From the NCBI GenBank assembly GCA_027669155.1, contig JAQEDR010000011.1, forward strand, positions 1-64,000: a stretch of DNA of 64,000 nt, written 5' to 3'. A program made the translations under genes and the position numbers. How positions within the stretch are numbered: position 1 is the first letter of the stretch; the number at the start of each line of letters is the position of its first letter. The notes under the pieces were generated by a model. The model searched no databases, had not been told where the DNA came from, and saw nothing but the letters and a program-made list of their open reading frames with translations. This DNA is from Peptoniphilaceae bacterium AM52-5BH. GTDB taxonomy: Bacteria > Bacillota > Clostridia > Tissierellales > Peptoniphilaceae. Below, in pieces: positions 1-8,921 of the stretch.

Positions 1-722
1 CCCCCTCCAGTCTTTCCCCTAGGACCCCTTTTCCCCTCACCCCCTCTGCTCCTTAGCGGAGTGCGGAATTTGTTGATTGGCTTGCGCCAATCTTTTTAGT
101 AGGCAGAACTTCTTCGTTTTAGTTTACTTTAAGTCTGGGGATTCCTAATCATCATTCGCTAAAAATTTATAACTCGCTTCGCTCAAACAGATAAATTTTC
201 TTAACGCTCACTCTGATTATACATGCTGCCCGGTAAAGGTTATTTGTAGGATATACTAAAGTATATAGTATATCTTTATCCAAACAAACTGGAAAATTCC
301 TAGTAGCTTCGCTACATCAGAATTATATAAATATGTAATTTCTAAAATATAAATATGATACGCTTTGCGACAGCAAAGCTTACCCCTTTCCTTACCCCGT
401 GGACGAGTAGAAATGTCTGATCAAGTCTCTCGTTAAGGAAATCGATTTGTTTGAGCGTTAGCGAGTTATCGATTTTTAGAGAGACTAAGATTAGACATTG
501 TTAAACCCAAGAAATATTCAAGCGAAGGGATCCCCCTACCAACAAAGATTTGCGTAGCAAATCTACCTTTTCCGCACTCCGCTTTAGGAGCAGAGGGGGT
601 GGTCTCTTAAGGCCGACGGGCCCATTGAAAAGGGGGTCAGGGGGAAAGGTGGAGGGGGCATTTGCCCAAGCGGCACTTAGAGCGCTGCCGCCCCCTTAGC
701 GTTCCCCCAAAGGTTCGAAGGG
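1..722. repeat. Hairpin-rich non-coding repeat element, copy A (left end cut by window)
   Basis: No credible gene lies here. The stretch is the reverse complement of a second copy at 9657-10375, with most of its length alignable. It has inverted arms (about 41-66 against 572-599, core AAGGAGCAGAGGGGG) and a series of short internal hairpins: 75-92 (GATTGGC/GCCAATC), 303-315 (GTAGC/GCTAC), 362-379 (GCTTTGC/GCAAAGC) and about 548-564 (GATTTGC/GCAAATC). Between the copies the arms are kept while loops change. The outer end near 722 reads GGTTCGAAGGG, as in copy B. The left terminus falls outside the window. Whether it works as a MITE-like element or as a structured RNA is unknown. Confidence 0.8.
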
Positions 723-818
723 ACACCTTCATAAATAAGAATATTCCAATATCCAGATATCCAGATATCCAAATATCAAAAATATTTTAGTCCCAGATAT
801 TTATAAAAATATCTCCAC

Positions 819-843
819 ACAAAAACTGACCCCTAAGGGTCAG
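819..843 (-). terminator. Rho-independent terminator of the surface-protein gene
   Basis: Perfect stem CTGACCC/GGGTCAG (826-843) with a 4-base loop, followed on the minus strand by a T run, 28 bases past the stop codon at 871. Confidence 0.85.
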
Positions 844-870
844 CTTCAAGTAATATTTTCTTTTGTGATA

Positions 871-1341
871 TTAGTTATTCTTTTTTCTTGTAGCTACGAT
901 TCCAGCAAGAGATACTGCTGCAAGAGATGCTACTGTAGACATACCTGCTACGCCTGTTTTTGGGTTATCGTTCTTTTTAACAGGCTTTTCTTCTTTAACT
1001 TCAGGTTTAACCTCTGGTTTTTCTTCTGGTTTAACTTCTGGCTTATCCTCAGGTTTAACTTCTGGCTTTTCATCTGGTTTAACTTCTGGAGTTTCGTCAG
1101 TGTCAGGTTTTACATTTGGATTTGGATCAGTGTCTGGCCATACATTTGTATTTGGTGTGGTATCAGGCCATACGTTTGTGTTTGGTGTTGTGTCTTCTTG
1201 AACGTTTGTATTTGGTGTAGTATCTTCCCAAACGTTTGTATTTGGTGTAGTATCTTCTACTACGTTTGCTGCATATGCTTTGCTACCGCCCATTACAAGG
1301 CCAGCTGCTAATGCTAATGCCAAAATATTGCTTTTTTTCAT
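871..1341 (-). CDS. Small sortase-anchored surface protein with tandem repeats
   Basis: A 156-residue secreted protein. Residues 1-24 form a signal peptide (MKKSN then a hydrophobic core ending AYAA). Next come about five near-identical 10-residue repeats with the core DTTPNTNVW, then a Pro/Glu/Lys-rich stalk of PEVKPEE-type repeats (about 80-120). The C-terminus has a cell-wall sorting signal: NPKTG near 128-132, a hydrophobic segment and the basic tail RKKNN. NPKTG departs from LPxTG at the first position, so it may be the substrate of a particular sortase. No sortase gene is in the window. The start has an AGAAAGG site, a good promoter lies upstream and a terminator downstream, so it is monocistronic. 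The function is unknown; a short adhesin or wall spacer is plausible. The repeats are likely to vary in number between strains. Confidence 0.85.
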   Translation of the reverse strand: MKKSNILALALAAGLVMGGSKAYAANVVEDTTPNTNVWEDTTPNTNVQEDTTPNTNVWPDTTPNTNVWPDTDPNPNVKPDTDETPEVKPDEKPEVKPEDKPEVKPEEKPEVKPEVKEEKPVKKNDNPKTGVAGMSTVASLAAVSLAGIVATRKKNN

Positions 1342-1392
1342 TTGGATATCCTTTCTAATTTTAAAATTAATGAATATATTACTTCTAGGGAT

Positions 1393-1421
1393 ATTATAAT
1401 CTATTTAGCATGAAAAAGCAA
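1393..1421 (-). promoter_or_regulatory. Sigma-A-type promoter for the surface-protein gene
   Basis: On the minus strand TTGCTT (1421-1416), a 17-base spacer and a perfect TATAAT (1398-1393), about 52 bases before the start codon. Confidence 0.65.
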
Positions 1422-1536
1422 GTTTTTGTGGCAATTGTGTATTTGCTTACTGATTGAAATAGAGGGCTTTACATGTCTTATTATTTTTATTTTAAGCAAT
1501 TTGTATATAACTTTAGCAAAATTTATAAATCTTTCA

Positions 1537-1578
1537 TCAAAAATCCCTCCCTACTGCTCAATTCAGTAGAGAGGGATT
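1537..1578 (-). terminator. Terminator of the hemZ-pepD operon
   Basis: Long stem built from AATCCCTC and its complement (1542-1578), with CAGTAG/CTACTG nearest the loop, then TTTTTGATG on the minus strand. It lies 44 bases after the pepD stop. Confidence 0.8.
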
Positions 1579-1621
1579 ATATTAATCCTTATTCAGTCTT
1601 GTAGTTTTTAATTTTTTATAT

Positions 1622-3037
1622 CTATTTTATTTTCTTCAAAAGCTCAACCAAGAACTTATAGTTATTAGCTACAGATTCTATGTTGCATTTCTCTGCTGGT
1701 GAGTGGGCTCCTTGGATTTCTGGACCGAATGAGATCATTTCTACTTGTGGGATTTCTTTTTTGAATAGGCCACATTCTAGTCCACCGTGGGTTGTTCCTA
1801 CTATTAGGTCATCTCCGTGGATTGATTTCCATGTTTCGTTTGCTAAATCTATTAGTGGAGTTTCTTCTCTTTGCCATCCTGAGTATTGGTTGGTTATCTC
1901 GTAAGATCCACCGAATCTTTCTACTATTGCCATGGCGATTTCTGCCCTGTTAAGCTTTGCAGAGTCTACTTCAGATCTGATCATTGAGTGGAACATTATG
2001 GTATCTTCCCTGTTTTCTAATAGGCCTAGGTTAGATGATGTCACTATGTTGTCCTTGTATTTTTTGTAAAGACCGTCTGGTAGGGCAAATATTGCATCTA
2101 GGATGTCCTTACTTACTTTTTGGCTTAGGACTTTGCCATCATATTCTGCCTTTTTAACAGTGATTTTTCCCTTTGGATCTGAGTCTTTGTATTCATTAAG
2201 TATATCTTTAATTCTTTCTTCGATCTCTTCCATAGCCTTATCCCTATCCTTAACTGCTACTAGGCCGTAGGCTGTGGTTGGGATGGCGTTTCTCTTAACT
2301 CCGCCCTTGATGTCAGCGATTTGTACGCCTTCAATATTGTGTAGAAGTCTTGCTAGGGTTTTAATAGCATTAGCTCTAAACTTATCAATTTCCATGCCAG
2401 AATGGCCGCCTTCAAAGCCAGATAAGTCAATTTCTATGAAGTCTCCATCTATATCTTCATATTCTTTCTTAAATTCTATCTCAAGGTCAAGTCCTCCAGC
2501 ACATCCTATAGTAAGAACTCCCTCTTCTTCAGAGTCGATATTTATTAGATAGTCTGCCTTAAGTTGGGAGAGGTCTAGGGCGTTAGCTCCTACCATGGAT
2601 GTTTCCTCACCTGTTGTAATGATGGCTTCTATTGGTCCGTGTTCTAGCTTATCATCATCTAGGATTCCCATGATAAAGGCAACTCCGATTCCGTCATCTG
2701 CTCCAAGGGTTGTGCCATTTGCTGTAAGCCAGCCGTCTTCTACTAGAAGCTCGATTGGGTCTTTGGCAAAGTCGTGGTCAGAATCATCTTCTTTGACACA
2801 AACCATGTCCATATGGCCTTGGAGGGCAACTGTAGGTCTATCTTCGTAGCCTTTGGAAGCTTCTTTCCTAATTATTACATTTAAGGCCTCGTCTTGGACT
2901 ACTTCAAGATTTCTCTCTTTGGCAAAGTTTACAAGAAAGTCTGATACTGCCTTTTCATTTCCTGATTCTCTTGGTATTCTGCTTAGCTCATAAAAGTTAG
3001 CAAATACTTCTTTTGGTTCTATATTTTTAATTTCCAT
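1622..3037 (-). CDS. pepD: Aminoacyl-histidine dipeptidase (M20 family)
   Basis: A 471-residue cytosolic metallopeptidase of the PepD (Xaa-His dipeptidase) branch of family M20, expected to cleave dipeptides using two zinc ions. The metal ligands are visible: H75 and D77 in QGHMDM, the bridging D114 in GADDG, E144/E145 in TGEET, D168 in NIDSEEE, and a late His in HGGLECGLF. GGHSG marks the lid domain. Length fits the family. The start overlaps the end of the upstream hemZ-like gene by 11 bases and has AGGAGG seven bases before it, so the two are probably co-transcribed and translationally coupled. The dipeptidase likely helps amino-acid and peptide nutrition. Confidence 0.92.
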   Translation of the reverse strand: MEIKNIEPKEVFANFYELSRIPRESGNEKAVSDFLVNFAKERNLEVVQDEALNVIIRKEASKGYEDRPTVALQGHMDMVCVKEDDSDHDFAKDPIELLVEDGWLTANGTTLGADDGIGVAFIMGILDDDKLEHGPIEAIITTGEETSMVGANALDLSQLKADYLINIDSEEEGVLTIGCAGGLDLEIEFKKEYEDIDGDFIEIDLSGFEGGHSGMEIDKFRANAIKTLARLLHNIEGVQIADIKGGVKRNAIPTTAYGLVAVKDRDKAMEEIEERIKDILNEYKDSDPKGKITVKKAEYDGKVLSQKVSKDILDAIFALPDGLYKKYKDNIVTSSNLGLLENREDTIMFHSMIRSEVDSAKLNRAEIAMAIVERFGGSYEITNQYSGWQREETPLIDLANETWKSIHGDDLIVGTTHGGLECGLFKKEIPQVEMISFGPEIQGAHSPAEKCNIESVANNYKFLVELLKKIK

Positions 3038-4343
3038 AATTCCTCCTATGTTTGTTTATATTATACTCATTAATCATTTCATTTTTAGCCCTAATTTCTT
3101 CTTGGACCTTGGCGAAATAGTCCCTTAGGTTTCTAGAATTTCTAAATTTCTTCCCATTCATAAGCTTAGTATTGGCGTTCATACCAAGACCTATGATAGA
3201 TTCTTTCTCCTCATTGATTATAATATTATATCTTTGGGAAGTAGAGCCTTTCTGGTATCCTACGTTTTCGAGATTGGATACTATGTTTTTTTGCCTGTAA
3301 AGATAGTAGGGCTTGTAGGAATTTTCTTCTACGAAGTCTTCTATCATCTGGCTTATCTTAAGGCTCTCTCCCCTTTCGGCCTTGACTTTTCCTTCAAAAT
3401 ACTTACTTCCTACCTTCATGGCTAGGGCGTGGAAGGTGATATTGTCGGGCTTGAGTTTCTCAAGAACTTCGAAGTTTCTCCTAAAAAGCTCGCTACTTTC
3501 TCCAATAAGGCCTATGATAAAGTCCATATTTATTATAAAGCCTAGCTCTCTCGCCTTTTGGTAGATTTCTAGGAAGTGGTCGTAATTATAAGTCCTCCCT
3601 GCCATTTCGACAATTTCTTTGTTAAAGGACTGGGGATTTAGGGAAATTCGACCAACCCCTCCTTCTTTAAGGATTTCTAGCTTTCTTGTATCCAGGGTAT
3701 CTTCCCTCCCTGCCTCGAAGGTAAATTCCTTGTAGGAGAATTTCTTATTTATTACAGAAAGGAGCCTTGCTAGGTCATCTTCGTCTATAAAGGAAGGAGT
3801 GCCCCCGCCGATATATATGGCGTCTAAGCTTTCGGGAAGATTTATATTTTCTATCTCGTAGATTAGAGATGAAATATATTCGCCCTTTTCCTTCCTATCT
3901 CCCACAATAGTAGGATAGGAGCAGTACTTGCATCTCGTAGGACAGAAGGGAATATTGATGTAAAGGGAGAAGTCTTGTGGATCAAAAGACATGGATTCTT
4001 GTAAGTTCCTGACATCTTCAAGGAGCTTAAGCTTCTTATCACTTATTAAATACTTTTCCTTAAGGTCTGCTGGACTCATCTTCCCTAAGAGCTTGGATGG
4101 TTTAGATCCTGTAAGATAACCCCAGGGAGACCTATAGCCTGTCTCTTTAACGAGAAGTTCGTAGAGAGTTCTTTTAAGCTTATTATCCTCGTAGGATATC
4201 TTCTCTTCTACAAATATAATTTCCCCATCATAAACTTTTAGCCTAGCATCTTCATCAAAGACCAAGTCATCATGGTCATAAAAGATATTTAATATATCAT
4301 AAACTTGTTTTCTTTTCTTATTATTTGCGACATAGAATTTCAT
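3027..4343 (-). CDS. hemZ: Coproporphyrinogen III oxidase-like radical SAM protein (HemZ type)
   Basis: A 438-residue radical SAM protein. The cluster motif CPTRCKYC (C134, C138, C141) is followed by GGGTPS in the SAM domain, and there is an N-terminal ~120-residue extension and a C-terminal HemN-like region, as in HemZ. In the family the reaction is anaerobic oxidative decarboxylation of coproporphyrinogen III, but many HemZ/HemW-like proteins act instead as heme chaperones. No other heme gene is in the window, so the role here is uncertain. No clear ribosome binding site precedes the ATG, and TATAGT sits only about ten bases upstream, so the transcript may have a very short leader. It overlaps pepD. 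Confidence 0.8.
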   Translation of the reverse strand: MKFYVANNKKRKQVYDILNIFYDHDDLVFDEDARLKVYDGEIIFVEEKISYEDNKLKRTLYELLVKETGYRSPWGYLTGSKPSKLLGKMSPADLKEKYLISDKKLKLLEDVRNLQESMSFDPQDFSLYINIPFCPTRCKYCSYPTIVGDRKEKGEYISSLIYEIENINLPESLDAIYIGGGTPSFIDEDDLARLLSVINKKFSYKEFTFEAGREDTLDTRKLEILKEGGVGRISLNPQSFNKEIVEMAGRTYNYDHFLEIYQKARELGFIINMDFIIGLIGESSELFRRNFEVLEKLKPDNITFHALAMKVGSKYFEGKVKAERGESLKISQMIEDFVEENSYKPYYLYRQKNIVSNLENVGYQKGSTSQRYNIIINEEKESIIGLGMNANTKLMNGKKFRNSRNLRDYFAKVQEEIRAKNEMINEYNINKHRRNYGN

Positions 4344-4398
4344 AAGGATACTATACTAGAATTTCCGCCAATAAAAAAAGCGGCGAATGAAGGCTTTT

Positions 4399-4566
4399 TT
4401 AGTTTTTCGGTACGTATTTATCATTTTCGTCCTTTTTGCCTAGACCACACACAATGGCACCTATGATTAGGACTATAAATGCTAGGCCACCTATTTGTCA
4501 AAGAACATGTATACAGAAAACAACATAACAATAATACCAATATTTTTTAATTTAATTATTATCCAT
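4399..4566 (-). pseudogene. Frameshifted small membrane protein
   Basis: Two overlapping minus-strand frames each encode half of a small two-helix membrane protein: one gives IGIIVMLFSVYMFFDK and stops at 4491, the other continues with IGGLAFIVLIIGAIVCGLG and the tail KKDENDKYVPKN, stopping at 4399. Joining them needs a one-base shift near 4491-4497, and a second shift is needed to reach the ATG at 4566. Size and composition resemble the 55-residue gene just upstream. The remainder of 4344-4699 holds only the terminator at 4626-4650 and an A-rich weak hairpin near 4370. Confidence 0.4.
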
Positions 4567-4625
4567 AGATGTTTCTTTCTTATTTTATAAGTACATATAA
4601 ATTTACTAATATACTAAGATTATGC

Positions 4626-4650
4626 CCAAAAAACTCCCACTACGGGAGTT
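4626..4650 (-). terminator. Terminator after the ABC exporter/small membrane protein operon
   Basis: Stem AACTCCC/GGGAGTT (4632-4650) with a T run on the minus strand, 50 bases past the stop of the 55-residue gene. Confidence 0.75.
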
Positions 4651-4699
4651 TTATAAAGCATATATTTAAAAGAAATTTTTTGTTCTATTTCTCTTTGTG

Positions 4700-4867
4700 C
4701 TACCTGCAATTATCTGATGGATTTCTAAATGCCGTGACAATAAATAAGATCCCTAAAATTAGAGTAATCACTGAATAAGTTGCTTGGTCTTGCTTGTATG
4801 TAAAATATGCAACTATTAACCAAATTATACCAACTATAATTCTTATAGCCTTAGAACTATTAGTCAT
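4700..4867 (-). CDS. 55-residue two-helix membrane protein
   Basis: A short gene with a very good ribosome binding site (AAAGGAGA, six bases before ATG). The product starts MTNSSKAIRI, has two hydrophobic helices (about 9-22 and 32-47) joined by a short polar turn containing YKQDQ, and ends RNPSDNCR. It begins 30 bases after the permease stop and is followed by a terminator, so it is the third gene of the ABC operon. I do not recognise a family. It may be an accessory subunit of the exporter; that is inference from position only. Confidence 0.65.
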   Translation of the reverse strand: MTNSSKAIRIIVGIIWLIVAYFTYKQDQATYSVITLILGILFIVTAFRNPSDNCR

Positions 4868-4896
4868 TATTCTCTCCTTTCTATCAAATTTTATAA

Positions 4897-6000
4897 TTAA
4901 AATGTATTACACATTATTAGTAGCAAAAAACTAATCACAAAGACAATTATTGGTAGGATATACTTTCTCGGATGTTTCCATATCTCATTTTGTGTCTTTG
5001 TATTTGTTATAGGCTTTAGACTTTCAAGCTTATGAGATACAAAGACTTCAACTATTGTTACGATGACCATATTTACTATAAGTAAATAGCTTGGATCAAT
5101 TTTATTAAAATTAATCACAACAATCATGGCATTGATGACTAGAAAATATAAGGCTAGAACTTTAATATAATCTTTTTGCAAACTAGCCTTAGTATTTGGA
5201 AACATCTTTCCGTAATTTCTCAAATCTTCACTTGATGAAAACATGGTCAAAAGCGGTGCATTTACAGCCCCTATTGCACATGCAATAACAACACCAATGT
5301 CGCCTGGCAGAGCCAAGGATGCAAAAAAAATCATTATTATAATTGCTAAAGAGTTTATTATGTACACACTCTCAGCAAAGGCAAATTTTAAGAAATAATT
5401 TTTAATATGAACTTTATTAATTTTACTATTAGTTCTTGTAGAGAAATATATATTCTTTAGCAATACTGAAACTATTGCAATATCAACTAGAGAAGCTATA
5501 CCCCCATAAAAAAATCTATAATTTATGATCACATACAGGGTAAGAAGCGATAGGGCTAGGATAATCAAAAGTTTTCCTATGGATAGATTTAAGGTATTAC
5601 TTGCTGCAGCAAAAAAAGTTATAACTAGCATAATTAAAATCACTTTGATGTAAAAATCAAATGGAGTTTTTAATAGGTAAAGAGCTATAAAAACTAAAAC
5701 TAGCTTACTAAAAATAGTATCTATGATTATAGCTAGGATAACATTCCTATTTAAACTTTGATTACTAACTGGCAAGGCATAATAGGATAAAATCCTGTCA
5801 TTTGCAACATATCCTCTGATATAGTAAAAAATTGATCCAGCAAGAGCAAAGGCTACAAAAATTAGAAATCTTTCGTTAAAGACTATATCTTGCCTGTTAT
5901 TTAAAAGTATATCTAAATTGACATAGACAACTATGGCATAGATTAGATATTTTATAAGTCTTTGTCTATCAAAAAGGTCCTTGACAAAAAGTTTAAACAT
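4897..6000 (-). CDS. ABC exporter permease, multi-pass
   Basis: A 367-residue integral membrane protein with about ten hydrophobic segments and no recognisable soluble domain, paired with the ATPase gene just upstream. The longest frame begins at a TTG at 6012, but the ATG at 6000 lies seven bases after GGAG and overlaps the TAA of the ATPase gene (ATGTTTAA), so 6000 is preferred. Its substrate cannot be told from the sequence. Relatives of this arrangement act in drug, bacteriocin or peptide export. Confidence 0.75.
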   Translation of the reverse strand: MFKLFVKDLFDRQRLIKYLIYAIVVYVNLDILLNNRQDIVFNERFLIFVAFALAGSIFYYIRGYVANDRILSYYALPVSNQSLNRNVILAIIIDTIFSKLVLVFIALYLLKTPFDFYIKVILIMLVITFFAAASNTLNLSIGKLLIILALSLLTLYVIINYRFFYGGIASLVDIAIVSVLLKNIYFSTRTNSKINKVHIKNYFLKFAFAESVYIINSLAIIIMIFFASLALPGDIGVVIACAIGAVNAPLLTMFSSSEDLRNYGKMFPNTKASLQKDYIKVLALYFLVINAMIVVINFNKIDPSYLLIVNMVIVTIVEVFVSHKLESLKPITNTKTQNEIWKHPRKYILPIIVFVISFLLLIMCNTF

Positions 6001-6703
6001 TGCTAGCTCCAAATGACTTCATAATCTCATCAGAACTTAATTTTTCTACAATTTGTTTTTTCTCACTAAACTTTCCATTGTGAAGGAGTATGTATGAATC
6101 AGCAACTTCATTTATAGATTCGAGTATGTGAGTAGACATAAAAACCGAACCATATTTCTTGTATTTTTTTAATTCTTGATACAAAAATACAGTTGATTCA
6201 AAGTCTAGGCCATCTACAGGCTCATCTAAGACTAAAAAGGGAAGTTTAAGCCCAAGAGCTGCTATTATGTAAAATTTTTTGGCATTTCCCATAGACAAAT
6301 CTTTGAGTACATATTCTTCATATTTATTAAAATTAAATCCATCAATCAGTTTTTTAATATAAGCTTCATCAATTTCTCTGCCATAAATCTTGTGAAGAAA
6401 TTCCGTATATTCCCAAAAACTCCAATACCTAAAGGCTGTATCATCTGAAAAAACTGCTATCCTATTTTCTTTAAAATATGGATCTTTGAAATCAGAGCCC
6501 TTGCCCATAAATCCTATCTCAGATACTTCATATTTCGGATGTATATCCATAATAGTTTTAATAAAGGTAGTTTTTCCAGAACCATTGCTACCAACCAAAG
6601 CCACAACTTCATTTTGACCTATAGTAAAATCACATGAGTTTAAAATTATCTTATCTTTTGTATAATAAGCACTCAGCCCTTTAATATCTAGTAAATTATT
6701 CAC
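5993..6703 (-). CDS. ABC transporter ATPase
   Basis: A 236-residue ATPase of the ABC-2 exporter type. Walker A is GSNGSGKT, Walker B is LVLDEP with the D loop GLD, and the H loop is STH. The signature motif reads LSMGN rather than LSGGQ, a divergence seen in some exporter ATPases. The longest frame starts at 6724, but the GTG at 6703 is preceded six bases away by a perfect AGGAGG, which lies inside that longer frame, so GTG is the likely start. It overlaps the permease by eight bases and heads a three-gene operon. It faces away from a decayed recombinase, a hint of past insertion nearby. Confidence 0.82.
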   Translation of the reverse strand: MNNLLDIKGLSAYYTKDKIILNSCDFTIGQNEVVALVGSNGSGKTTFIKTIMDIHPKYEVSEIGFMGKGSDFKDPYFKENRIAVFSDDTAFRYWSFWEYTEFLHKIYGREIDEAYIKKLIDGFNFNKYEEYVLKDLSMGNAKKFYIIAALGLKLPFLVLDEPVDGLDFESTVFLYQELKKYKKYGSVFMSTHILESINEVADSYILLHNGKFSEKKQIVEKLSSDEIMKSFGASNV

Positions 6704-6937
6704 TATCCGCCTCCTAGTCACCATTTTACCCAGTTATTAAGCTTATTTTGTAAAATATCTTTAACAAAAGTCTCCATTGAAAAAATTCCATATGAGCAAT
6801 TATATACATATAAACAGAGGTGACAATGTCAAGTATCAAAGATGAGGATATATCATTTGTTTAGGCAATCTTTTTAAGGTTTTTGGTGATTCCACTAGTC
6901 TTAGGATCATGAATGTGCTTTTTAATGGGCACTATTT

Positions 6938-7529
6938 GATAATGTTCATGAGCCGATTATTGATTAAGGAACCTTTGATATTGCAAAAAGGATAAGAAAA
7001 ACAAGACGAGTTCTTAACAATTTAGGAGAAATGCCTACACTATCTGGTATGCTCTATTGTTGAGGCTTTGGATCAAAATTATATCAAGTAAGAGGTAAAG
7101 GATGGTCTGATGATAAAGAATACTTCATTTGTGCATCCTATAGAAAGCAAAAAGGAAAATGTACTTCCCATCAAAATAAGAATATTCAAGTTGAAGAAAT
7201 TTTTCTGAGGGAGATTAGGGAAGTTACAGCCTTTACAAATGACCATAATGATGATTTGTAGATTTAGTTTTGAAGAAGAAAACCTACATAAAAATAGAAT
7301 AGCTTAACTTGAGGAAACTATTACAAAATCACAAGAGAAAGAACTTAATGTGGAATCATTCATAAAACTTGTGAGCAAGTACAAGGATATAAAGGAACTT
7401 GATCCAGAAATAATTAGAACTCTTGTAGATAAGATTTATCTAGTACAATCAGAAAAAGTTCCAGGTACAAATTTAAAGAAACAAACTATTTGGATTTATT
7501 GTAACTTCATAGGGAAAATTGACATATAA
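6938..7529 (+). pseudogene. Decayed large serine recombinase, C-terminal part
   Basis: Translation with stops and one frameshift gives the typical end of a transposon-type serine recombinase: EPIIDxGTFDIAKRIRKTRR, then LNNLGEMPTLSGMLYC of the zinc ribbon, YFICASYRKQKGKCTSHQ, a coiled-coil stretch, and a tail like DUF4368 (ELDPEIIRTLVDKIYL, FIGKIDI) ending at TAA 7529. In-frame stops occur near 6965 and 7061 and a frameshift near 7258. The catalytic resolvase domain is missing. About 200 bases upstream (6704-6937) show no gene; the region is probably scar. A shorter relic of the same tail lies at 42740-42791. Confidence 0.8.
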
Positions 7530-7530
7530 A

Positions 7531-7564
7531 AATCGGCACAAAGGTTAATACCTTAATGCCGATT
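7531..7564. terminator. Bidirectional terminator from the recombinase tail
   Basis: Stem AATCGGCA/TGCCGATT with an inner AAGGT/ACCTT stem. It directly follows the recombinase stop, and on the minus strand it has a TTTTTATATG tail that would terminate the CpXC gene ending at 7611. A near-identical hairpin is at 42793-42828. Confidence 0.75.
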
Positions 7565-7610
7565 AAATTTTAAGGAAATAAATCCCTAATTAAGAGCCCC
7601 TAGCAGCTTC

Positions 7611-8249
7611 TTATTTGATGTTTTTGAGAAAATCAAAGGCCCAGGCAGCATCTATAACTTCTGCCTTTTCTTCAAAATATGGGCTGTACTGGTCGTAGAT
7701 TTTCTCGTAGATTTCTCTTAGGAAAGGAAGCTTCATAGAATCTCCTCCTCTAGTTTGGATATCAAAGGACTCGTCCAAGCCGTATCGAAAGCTTGCTACT
7801 TGGTCGTGACTTAGGCTTAGGTCATCGCTTTCTAGAAGGATATATTTCATAAGCTCAGTTGCTCTTATAGAAAGTCCCGCTTCCATTAGGATAATCTTTT
7901 CTCTTAAATCATTTATCTCTGTCGTAAGGATCACTTCAAACTTCTCAGCTTCATTTTTCCTTACTGCATCGAGGAGCTTGAAGGAAGACCTTAGGGCAAT
8001 CCTGTTTTTGACATCTACGAAGTTTGGGTCGTTGATAATCATAAACTTAAGAGAGTCATCTGTGTAGACAAATCTATAGTTTAGGACAAATTCATGTCCG
8101 CACTCAGGGCAGGTCGCTTGAGCAAAAGTCCCTTTTAGGATTTCTTCCCTTTCGATTGAATCTTCAAAAACTGCTGTATTAAATTCACCATCAAAACCAT
8201 GACCACATTCAGGACAGGTCATGTGAAATTCTTTTAATCTTTCCTTCAT
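7611..8249 (-). CDS. CpXC-domain protein
   Basis: A 212-residue protein with an N-terminal CpXC zinc-ribbon domain: CPECGHGF (about 14-21) and CPECGHEF (about 48-55). The rest is predicted helical with no signal peptide or membrane segment, so it is cytosolic. CpXC proteins are widespread in anaerobic Firmicutes and have no established function. The start has AAGGGG five bases before ATG. It ends facing the recombinase-derived terminator and is preceded by an unrelated transporter gene 54 bases away, so they might share a transcript. Confidence 0.8.
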   Translation of the reverse strand: MKERLKEFHMTCPECGHGFDGEFNTAVFEDSIEREEILKGTFAQATCPECGHEFVLNYRFVYTDDSLKFMIINDPNFVDVKNRIALRSSFKLLDAVRKNEAEKFEVILTTEINDLREKIILMEAGLSIRATELMKYILLESDDLSLSHDQVASFRYGLDESFDIQTRGGDSMKLPFLREIYEKIYDQYSPYFEEKAEVIDAAWAFDFLKNIK

Positions 8250-8303
8250 AATAACCCCTTCATTTTTCTTTCTAAGTTAATAAATACCCAAAATCCCCCT
8301 ATT

Positions 8304-8849
8304 TTATTCAAACTTTACTGATTTAAGCAAAGGCATGGCAAGGATAAAGGCGATGATTATAGAAATTAGGGCGTTAAATAAAGAAACTCCCGCCTTTGGT
8401 ATAAGTTCTGCCATAACAGCTTCATTGGTAAAGCCCATCACAAATTTATTTGTAATATAAGTCTTTAGTAAGTACAAGAATACGTAGGTAAGCTGACCTA
8501 AGATAGCAGCAATAACTAGTCTTTTCTTATCGACAAGCTCATTTCTCTTCCTATAGATTGCTCCTGCGACAAAGGCTAGGGCAAACTTTGTAACGAAAGT
8601 TATAGGTGCTGAAGTAAAATATACTGGGTCGAATAGGTCAAATAAGGCAGAGCCAAGTCCTGCCGCAAGTCCACCGAAGCCCGGCCCCATAAGGATTCCT
8701 GCCAAAAGACAAAATACATTTCCTAGATGAAATCTAGTCTGACCAAAAGGTGTCACAACTGGAATTTGAAAAAATCTGGAAAATATGTAGACTAAGGCTG
8801 TAAAAAGCGCAACATAAACCAGCTTTTTGGTTGTTAAATTTTTATTCAT
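8304..8849 (-). CDS. ECF transporter S component, substrate unknown
   Basis: A 181-residue membrane protein with about six helices. The segment FGQTRFHLGNVFCLLAGIL followed by GGLAAGLGSALFDLFDP is typical of the substrate-binding (S) subunits of energy-coupling-factor vitamin transporters in the DUF3816 group. It would work with a shared EcfA/A'/T module, which is not in this window. Members of this group are annotated for several vitamins or metals, and I cannot assign one; no riboswitch is apparent in the 72 bases between it and the divergent gene at 8922. Confidence 0.8.
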   Translation of the reverse strand: MNKNLTTKKLVYVALFTALVYIFSRFFQIPVVTPFGQTRFHLGNVFCLLAGILMGPGFGGLAAGLGSALFDLFDPVYFTSAPITFVTKFALAFVAGAIYRKRNELVDKKRLVIAAILGQLTYVFLYLLKTYITNKFVMGFTNEAVMAELIPKAGVSLFNALISIIIAFILAMPLLKSVKFE

Positions 8850-8921
8850 AAAACCTCCTCGAAAAATATTTCATTTATAGTATAACACAAATTGTAAAGT
8901 AAAAATATAAGAGGTGATAAA

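Noticed and set aside
1090..1265. Regular repeats resembling a short CRISPR array
   Set aside because: They are in-frame decapeptide codons within the surface-protein gene; there are no unique spacers and no cas genes.
865..1311. Plus-strand 148-codon frame rich in Phe, Trp and Cys
   Set aside because: It is the shadow of the repeat-rich surface-protein gene and has no ribosome binding site.
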